Positions 53,854 to 60,000 of a stretch of DNA of 60,000 bases are shown here, piece after piece; position 1 is the stretch's first letter, and the number at the start of each line of letters is the position of its first letter. The stretch is taken from contig NC_087068.1 of NCBI RefSeq assembly GCF_963678635.1, forward strand, positions 50,179,724 to 50,239,723, written 5' to 3'. The stretch is from Symsagittifera roscoffensis (taxonomy: Eukaryota > Xenacoelomorpha > Acoela > Convolutidae). A program made the position numbers and the translations under genes. The notes under the pieces are model-generated. The model was not told the DNA's origin. It ran no database searches and saw only the letters and a list, made by a program, of their open reading frames with translations.

Positions 53854-56689
53854 AGAAAGTCCAGATGATGATGAAATCTTTCCTTTTATAGTAGATGCAA
53901 CCACTGATAGAGGACAGCATATATTTTGCAAAAATTTACTATTAAATTTATTTGAACCCGGAATCAGTCCATGTAAAACAGAGTTCCCAGATGTAAAAAT
54001 CAAAAGACAAATCATAGACCACTACTTAAAAGATATATGCAACATAACACAACAGTATGGAATCTACTCCATAGAATTCACCTCACCAAACCATAATAAT
54101 AGAAAATATACAATTCAAACAGACGATCTTGATTTAGAATTTTCAAAAGTTTTTTCAGAATATATAAAAAGCATCCAATATCATAACTCACAAAGAGCAA
54201 ACTCCATATTCACCAATGAAGTTTTCGCAATAATATATAGTTATATTTCGATATTAGAAAACGAAATCCCAATAACAAATGTCTCACCGACAGAAACATC
54301 TAAACATTTGAAAGTACGACATGAAATCACACTACTCTCTAGTTATTTAAACATCATTAAAGAAAATTTCACGAAAGACGACGTTTCACAACATACAAAA
54401 CACGATCTACAAAAAATTTTGGCATGGTTCATAATAGATTATTTCACACACAATATTGATTTAATTGCACAAGCAAGAAAAAATTTTAGACCCCAAAACT
54501 CGAACGATGATACCGCTATCACAGAACAATCAGATTATGTTTGGGACCCCGAATGGTCTCATCCCGCATTTATAAGCTTCCCACAATCAATCTCAAGTCA
54601 AGCAATAAGTACGATATCTTACATAAGAGATTATGTAAAAGTAATACCATTAACCATTGATGCAACACCATTAAACTATAATACATTTTTGCCCGATACA
54701 CAAAATAATAGTTTAAACTCTACAGTTATACACAATGAAAACCTCAATGGAACTAGGAATCGTACTCAACAAGATATCCAGACACCATCACACTTCATAA
54801 ATGAAGAAATTGTACACACAACAACTACACAACAAAGTATTTCACCAATACGCCCAAATTTAACAACACCAAGAAATACAAATCCTTCACAAACACAGGT
54901 AACCTTACAATCAACCGTTAAACCTTCGGTTGCTCCTAAATATTCACATATGGATTACCAAACATACAGACCCATGACAATACCATCAAAAACACGCAAA
55001 ACATTCACTAGAAATAACTTTACAGATCATAATTATAATTATACACATCCATCAAAAACATATAATCAACCACAAAGAAATTTTAACCAATATACAAGAT
55101 CTCGAAATTGGGATAACCCAATGACCCAACCTAATTCAATAAATTTCCAAACAAATCCTCCACAGGATCACAGTGAAAATTACCCATTTTTTCAACAAAA
55201 TAAAAATAAAAAACAGACATCTTATCAAATGGATTATTTATCCTCAGATGATGATTTCTTACAACCAGATATATTTGCACCAAATCCTCAAGAATATCGT
55301 AGACAAGGAATACAGAGAACACGTACAAATCATAGAAATTTTTCTCCACAACCAATAGATGCACAACATCAACAACCAATTCAACAACAAAATCTAATTA
55401 ATACACAATCTTTTCAACCAATTCAACAACAAAATCCAATGACTGCACACTCGTATCAAGCATCACAAATGCAAAATGAAATACCACTCCCATATTATCT
55501 CCAACAACATGAAATAACAAGAAACCAACTTTCAAATTTTTCTCAAATGCCAAATGCAGCAGAATCATTACAAATGACAATGAATCCATACCTTATGGGT
55601 GGATCATCAATAACATCAAACAAACCTTTAATGGTTTTCACAGGAACAGACCCTGAATACTCTGTAGAAGATTATTTAAATGCAGTAACAGCAAACCTGA
55701 TTTTAAATATTGGACCTGAACCAATTAATACGCCACTACATCAAAATTGGATACATCGACGCACAGCGTTAATACAAACAACCTTAGATGGCGCAGCCCA
55801 AAAATGGTTTTCAGTACTACCTCTAGAAATAAAATCAAACTGGAAAAGGTTTACACAGGAATTTTCAAAAATGTTTGACTCCGAAAGAAACAAACAACAA
55901 CAAAGAGTTTTATGTAATGAAATTCGCAGATTACCAAACGAAACCATCAAGCAAATAGCAGTACGAATCGAAACACTAGTTCGAAAAGCGTATTCATTAA
56001 ATACACACGACTATAAAAACACAAAGATGACAGAAATCTTAATGATGACCTTAACACCACAATTAAGGAAAATAGCAATAAAAAAGAGAGCATCCCATCC
56101 TTCTTCAATTCGAGAACCCGATTTAGATTTTCGAAAACTAGTAGACAAATTAGAACAAGCAGAAATCACGATGAAACTAGAAGAAACGGAAAATCTGAAA
56201 TTACAATACGTTAACAGAATTGAAACGACTCCCACTAATATTAATAATATACAGGAATCAGAGACAGACCTCGTTGAAAAAATCACTGAAATACTCAATA
56301 TTTACGAAAAGAACCCAAACTTTAAAGGCAAACCATCTTTCAAAAAATGGTGTAATTATTGCCGACGATACGGACATAGTATTTCCGAATGTAGACAAAA
56401 ACAGCAAGACAATCAAAATAAACCTCAAAAAAATAAAGAACCAAATAAATCATTCCATCAATACATGAAAAAAGATCAAAACCTACCGAACAAAACAGTC
56501 TACAGCAACAACAGTTCAGGAAAACCACTCCCGAACAATACAAATTATACAAGAAATCAATCACCATATAACTCAAGTTATAGAGGAAGATCACCAGAAC
56601 GAAGAAACACGCATAATTCATCACAAAATCACTACAATAGACCAAATAGTCGAAATAACTACTCCAGATCACATTCAAATACACAATGA
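53828..56689 (+). CDS. gag: Retrotransposon Gag
   Basis: 953 codons. Residues 1-370 are of unknown fold; 370-600 are rich in Q, N, P and T (low complexity). From residue 602 (MVFTGTDPEYSVEDYL) a capsid-type retrotransposon-gag domain runs to about 800, including the W-x-x-x-L region. A single CCHC zinc knuckle, C842-x2-C-x4-H-x4-C, follows, then an S/R/N-rich basic tail. Gag forms the particle shell and binds the RNA. It ends at TGA 56687-56689 after CAA, and the same frame continues open into Pol. Confidence 0.92.
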   Translation: MSSTHTPGEESPDDDEIFPFIVDATTDRGQHIFCKNLLLNLFEPGISPCKTEFPDVKIKRQIIDHYLKDICNITQQYGIYSIEFTSPNHNNRKYTIQTDDLDLEFSKVFSEYIKSIQYHNSQRANSIFTNEVFAIIYSYISILENEIPITNVSPTETSKHLKVRHEITLLSSYLNIIKENFTKDDVSQHTKHDLQKILAWFIIDYFTHNIDLIAQARKNFRPQNSNDDTAITEQSDYVWDPEWSHPAFISFPQSISSQAISTISYIRDYVKVIPLTIDATPLNYNTFLPDTQNNSLNSTVIHNENLNGTRNRTQQDIQTPSHFINEEIVHTTTTQQSISPIRPNLTTPRNTNPSQTQVTLQSTVKPSVAPKYSHMDYQTYRPMTIPSKTRKTFTRNNFTDHNYNYTHPSKTYNQPQRNFNQYTRSRNWDNPMTQPNSINFQTNPPQDHSENYPFFQQNKNKKQTSYQMDYLSSDDDFLQPDIFAPNPQEYRRQGIQRTRTNHRNFSPQPIDAQHQQPIQQQNLINTQSFQPIQQQNPMTAHSYQASQMQNEIPLPYYLQQHEITRNQLSNFSQMPNAAESLQMTMNPYLMGGSSITSNKPLMVFTGTDPEYSVEDYLNAVTANLILNIGPEPINTPLHQNWIHRRTALIQTTLDGAAQKWFSVLPLEIKSNWKRFTQEFSKMFDSERNKQQQRVLCNEIRRLPNETIKQIAVRIETLVRKAYSLNTHDYKNTKMTEILMMTLTPQLRKIAIKKRASHPSSIREPDLDFRKLVDKLEQAEITMKLEETENLKLQYVNRIETTPTNINNIQESETDLVEKITEILNIYEKNPNFKGKPSFKKWCNYCRRYGHSISECRQKQQDNQNKPQKNKEPNKSFHQYMKKDQNLPNKTVYSNNSSGKPLPNNTNYTRNQSPYNSSYRGRSPERRNTHNSSQNHYNRPNSRNNYSRSHSNTQ

Positions 56690-59092
56690 TTTGTTTCTAG
56701 ATCTAATTCCCAATCAAGAAATAACTACTATCCAAACAACCAATCACGAAATTCATCATACAATAGGAATAGAAACTACTCCTATAATCGAAATAGAAGT
56801 TATTCAAACAACCGAAACCAGAATTACCCGAACAATCAATCAAGGAATAACTCATATAATAGATCGAACTATAACAGACCAAACAATAATTACCAAAACA
56901 GATCGCGAAATAATTCACAAAATCGACACTCAAGTTATAATAATCGTTATAGAAATTATTCCCAATCACCACACCGGAATAATAATAACTATAATAATTC
57001 TAATAATCGCCACAGAAGTAGTACACCTAAACATCAAAGACAAATCAATCAAGTACAATCTAACCCAGAAACAACATCAGACCCTCCAGGTATTGATGAC
57101 ACAGTAACTGATACGTTACAACTCAATCAAATAAACTGTACATCATCAGATTCAGAAAGTGATACTGAAAACACTCTTTCTATCAATATGATAAAAGTCG
57201 AAAATGACTATGAATCTGTCATATATGAACAACCCTTTTCATCACACATATATGAAAATCAATCAGAATTTCTTCAAAATTATTACACTACACCCATAAA
57301 TTCCACACCAACGACGCAAGAAACAAATGAGATTAACACTACAAATCAAACCAATAAAAATACCAAAACAAAATGCTTAAATACAAACCACATTTATCAA
57401 AATATACAAAAAGAACAACCCAAAGAAAAAATTTGGACAATACCATTTCTCTTAGAAAGCCCAAGAAATAAAGAATTTCAACCACCAGACCTTGAAATAG
57501 ATTTTTTAATTGATTCAGGAGCAGAATCAAACATAATAAACATCCCCACATGGAATGAAATAAAAACTTTACACCCAAAGCTAACACCTCTTGAAACCTC
57601 CAGTAAGTTAGCAACAGCACAAGGATCAACATTGATAAACTACGGAAAAATCCAATTATTTCTCCTTCCCACCAGAACAATGGAACAAAGCAAAATTTTA
57701 AATAAGCCATTTAAACAAATATTCCATATCACTGACATTAAATATAATATCATTGGAATACCATTTATTTCGAAGTATATACCAACAATTAACATACTAA
57801 ATAGTAAAATATTAATCAAAGATAAATATACAAAAACAAAAGAAACATCCTTAACATTTTTTCAAAGATTAAATAAACAACCACCATTCTTTTCAAAATT
57901 CTACCCGATATTTAACCAACAAAGAAAACACCTAAAACCACTATCAGGAAATATCTATAATTTTTCAATCAAACAAGTTCACCAATATGATAAAGAACAA
58001 AACAAACAAAAATTTTATATGTCAGAATTTGAATTCAAACCTATTCACAAATTTTTCAAAATCACAATCTCATCCATAAAATATTTGAAAAATTCGAATT
58101 CCGATATCATTTCCTTACATGTCTATAACAACACACCTTACCAAGTAACATTACCTTTAGGACTTTTAGGATATTGTGAAACCAACGCTACAATATCACC
58201 AATACACGAAAAAGCCTATCGCGTAAATAACATACTCCAATTACTAGATATTTGCCAATCTACAATTCTTAATGAAGAATTATCTATAAATAATATAATA
58301 AGTAACGAAAACAGAAATACGGATTATTTCACAAAAACTCCATATTTCAAACCTACATTCAACATAAGTAACTACACAGAGGACCAACAAAAATTTTTAA
58401 CAATGTTTAATTTCCAACATTCACAAATAACACAAGACGAATTCGAAAAATTAGCCAAACAGCTAATTGAATATTCATCAGTCTATGCAACATCAAAATT
58501 CGATGTTGGAAAAATCAGTTCATCACTACATCTCCCGTTAAAACCAGACGCAGTTTTCAAAAAACAGAGAGCAAGTAAAGTACCAATTCACTTACATGAT
58601 AAAGTGAACAGATTACTCGATGTTTTAGAACAATACAACATTATATCACCAGTTAATAAAGAAGAACAACCAAAAGGGAACACATTCATCAACCCCGTTA
58701 TCATTCTAGCTAAAGGAGAATCATTAAAAATCGTTCTCGATGCTAGATACCTCAATTCACTTATAGATGAATCAAAATGTAATTGGCCCATTGAACCAAT
58801 ACAAGTTATTTTAACAAAAATAAACGGCAAATACTTTACAACCGCCGATATGAATAGTGCATACAATCAAATGCCACTAGATGAACAATCACGACGTTTA
58901 ACACAATTTGTTATCGGAAACCAACAATATGAATTCAACCGCTTATTCTATGGAATATCCATAGGACCAGCAGCATTTTCAGCTTTTATGAGCAAAATTT
59001 TTAGACCACTAATACTCAAGAAAAACGCAATCACCTATTTAGACGATGTTTTATGCAATCACAAACAAAAGACGAGATGTTCAATGTTTTAG
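56690..59092 (+). CDS. pol: Retrotransposon Pol, first part: protease and RT to the catalytic box
   Basis: In the Gag frame and open from the base after the Gag TGA; the first ATG is at 57188. An N/S/R/Y-rich linker comes first. The aspartic protease has active site DSGA at 57512 and a conserved YNIIGIPF motif about 80 codons later. The RT has the LDARYLN block, motif A with catalytic Asp in TTADMNSAYNQ, motif B FYGISIGPAAFS, and motif C YLDD at 59036-59047. The frame goes wrong two codons after YLDD and stops at 59090. Expression depends on passing the TGA; downstream initiation at 57188 would still include the protease. Confidence 0.88.
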   Translation, partial: FVSRSNSQSRNNYYPNNQSRNSSYNRNRNYSYNRNRSYSNNRNQNYPNNQSRNNSYNRSNYNRPNNNYQNRSRNNSQNRHSSYNNRYRNYSQSPHRNNNNYNNSNNRHRSSTPKHQRQINQVQSNPETTSDPPGIDDTVTDTLQLNQINCTSSDSESDTENTLSINMIKVENDYESVIYEQPFSSHIYENQSEFLQNYYTTPINSTPTTQETNEINTTNQTNKNTKTKCLNTNHIYQNIQKEQPKEKIWTIPFLLESPRNKEFQPPDLEIDFLIDSGAESNIINIPTWNEIKTLHPKLTPLETSSKLATAQGSTLINYGKIQLFLLPTRTMEQSKILNKPFKQIFHITDIKYNIIGIPFISKYIPTINILNSKILIKDKYTKTKETSLTFFQRLNKQPPFFSKFYPIFNQQRKHLKPLSGNIYNFSIKQVHQYDKEQNKQKFYMSEFEFKPIHKFFKITISSIKYLKNSNSDIISLHVYNNTPYQVTLPLGLLGYCETNATISPIHEKAYRVNNILQLLDICQSTILNEELSINNIISNENRNTDYFTKTPYFKPTFNISNYTEDQQKFLTMFNFQHSQITQDEFEKLAKQLIEYSSVYATSKFDVGKISSSLHLPLKPDAVFKKQRASKVPIHLHDKVNRLLDVLEQYNIISPVNKEEQPKGNTFINPVIILAKGESLKIVLDARYLNSLIDESKCNWPIEPIQVILTKINGKYFTTADMNSAYNQMPLDEQSRRLTQFVIGNQQYEFNRLFYGISIGPAAFSAFMSKIFRPLILKKNAITYLDDVLCNHKQKTRCSMF

Positions 59093-60000
59093 AAAAATAT
59101 CACCAAATACTTCAGAACGAAAATCTGAAGGCCGCCCCCGATAAATCACACTTCTTTTTGACAAGAGTTAAATTCTTAGGACATAATATAGAAAGAAAAA
59201 CAATCACTCCATTGAAATCACGCATTGACGCTATTCAAAAACTTCAACCACCAACAAATAAAAAGAAAATCCAAGAATTTCTTGGTATGTTAAACTTTTT
59301 AAGTAAATATGTTTATAAAATGCAATTATATCTACGACCATTTTATAACATCCTTAGACAACAAAATAATTTTGAATGGAACACAGAACATCAAACACGA
59401 TTTGAAGAAATAAAGAAACTTTTAACTGAACAAATTTCAAACACAATTCCAGATTCAAATCAACCATTTTATGCAATGTGCGATGCTTCGAACTTTGGCA
59501 TCGGCGCAGCACTATTACAATCACATAATGGTACAAATAAAATGAACCTCATATCAGCAAATTCTCGATTATTCACTCAAGCAGAGCTACGACTCTCAAC
59601 TCTAATGAGAGAATGTACAGCCATAATATATACACTGACAGAATATGAATTTCTGATACTTGGATCAAAACATCCAACAGTTCTATTCACAGACCATAAA
59701 CCAATCATCTTTCTCTTTACACAAAAATCTAACCCAAACCACCGAGTTTACAGATTTCAACTAATTCTAATGAAATTTCCAAACTTACATATAGTTTGGA
59801 CTGCAGGAAAAAATCTTGCATTACCAGACACCTTAAGTCGAAATACACCACCTGAATTACTTACACGAAAAACAACAGTTGAAATACCCAAAAACATAAA
59901 ATTCTACCTTGCAGAAAACGAAACATCACCCCGATTGGAATGCAAATATGCAGTAAAAACTGATATTGAACAATCACAAATAAATAGTTTACAACATTTC
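59053..60000 (+). CDS. pol: Retrotransposon Pol, second part: RT thumb, connection, RNase H
   Basis: Continues Pol in the -1 frame from 59053 with no stop to the window end. It shows the FLGH motif of the RT thumb, FLGMLNFLSKY, then RNase H with CDASNFGIG (Asp), the MRECTAI Glu and FTDHKP (Asp), and the DTLSR motif that closes RNase H in Ty3/Gypsy elements. The integrase zinc finger would follow past 60000. The break in frame is one base; see the findings. Confidence 0.88.
   Translation, partial: MQSQTKDEMFNVLEKYHQILQNENLKAAPDKSHFFLTRVKFLGHNIERKTITPLKSRIDAIQKLQPPTNKKKIQEFLGMLNFLSKYVYKMQLYLRPFYNILRQQNNFEWNTEHQTRFEEIKKLLTEQISNTIPDSNQPFYAMCDASNFGIGAALLQSHNGTNKMNLISANSRLFTQAELRLSTLMRECTAIIYTLTEYEFLILGSKHPTVLFTDHKPIIFLFTQKSNPNHRVYRFQLILMKFPNLHIVWTAGKNLALPDTLSRNTPPELLTRKTTVEIPKNIKFYLAENETSPRLECKYAVKTDIEQSQINSLQHF

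Larger units (their letters stand above)
51871..60000 (+). mobile_element. Ty3/Gypsy-type LTR retrotransposon, 3' end outside window
   Basis: From about 51.87 kb the plus strand turns A-rich and C-biased. Gag (zinc knuckle), protease, reverse transcriptase and RNase H follow in Ty3/Gypsy order. Integrase, any envelope and the 3' LTR lie past 60000, so LTR length and age cannot be read. Two lesions break the coding region: an in-frame TGA (56687) and a one-base frame change just after the RT catalytic box (59053). The 5' boundary is my estimate from TGT at 51871 and the composition change. Confidence 0.9.

Noticed and set aside
56691-57107. 138-codon ORF in another frame after gag
   Set aside because: An out-of-frame shadow of the N/R/S-rich linker that is open in the Gag-Pol frame.
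15827-59092. Nonstandard genetic code with TAA/TAG as sense
   Set aside because: Several coding-like frames contain one TAA or TAG, but gag and the first pol frame (over 1,500 codons) contain none in frame before their ends; isolated nonsense changes or missed splicing are simpler.
1-60000. CRISPR array, bacterial operons, rRNA genes
   Set aside because: No regularly spaced identical repeats with unique spacers, no dense ORFs and no rRNA-like tract.

Overview
The window reads as nuclear DNA of an invertebrate animal. It is very AT-rich and gene-poor. Its most recognisable coding signals are two spliced exons of a class A G-protein-coupled receptor and a Ty3/Gypsy-type LTR retrotransposon that runs off the right edge. 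There is no operon structure, no bacterial gene and no CRISPR array. A run of 200 N at 34003-34202 marks an assembly gap. I cannot name the species.

Layout. 1-6.0 kb is almost wholly repetitive: short-TIR elements whose ends are built from many degenerate copies of one short palindromic word. 6.6-7.3 kb holds a decayed non-LTR (LINE) reverse transcriptase on the minus strand. 8-20 kb is mostly unassigned AT-rich DNA with dispersed repeats, a large foldback element (13.6-14.5 kb), and a few candidate exons, the best being a coiled-coil plus C-terminal membrane anchor on the minus strand at 15.8-16.1 kb. 20.6-21.4 kb holds the receptor exons. 22-34 kb mixes candidate exons (a small membrane protein at 26.7-27.3 kb, a small basic protein at 29.1-29.6 kb, a signal-peptide exon at 29.7 kb, a minus-strand coding stretch with one in-frame TAG at 31.6-32.0 kb), a second LINE remnant and a minisatellite. 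34.5-39.4 kb is rich in inverted repeats: a 393 bp palindrome, a Tc1-like 731 bp foldback and two hairpin MITEs. 39.7-49 kb has further candidate exons on both strands between copies of one dispersed repeat family, here called R1. 50-51.6 kb carries hAT-like ends. From about 51.87 kb to the end lies the LTR retrotransposon: presumed 5' LTR and leader, two small upstream ORFs, a 953-codon Gag, and Pol with protease, reverse transcriptase and RNase H. Integrase and the 3' LTR lie outside the window.

Confidence. The retrotransposon, the receptor exons, the LINE remnants and the inverted repeats are well supported by motifs or by direct self-comparison. Most other coding calls are single exons inferred from splice-like signals, open frame and composition. 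In DNA this AT-rich, open frames of 30-60 codons are common by chance, so these are candidates only. Stretches not listed below (for example 310-690, 5.6-5.75, 7.3-9.2, 12.2-12.6, 16.45-19.0, 24.4-26.6, 33.7-34.5, 37.0-38.1, 42.5-44.0, 48.3-48.8 kb) showed me nothing I can name beyond low-complexity AT-rich DNA.
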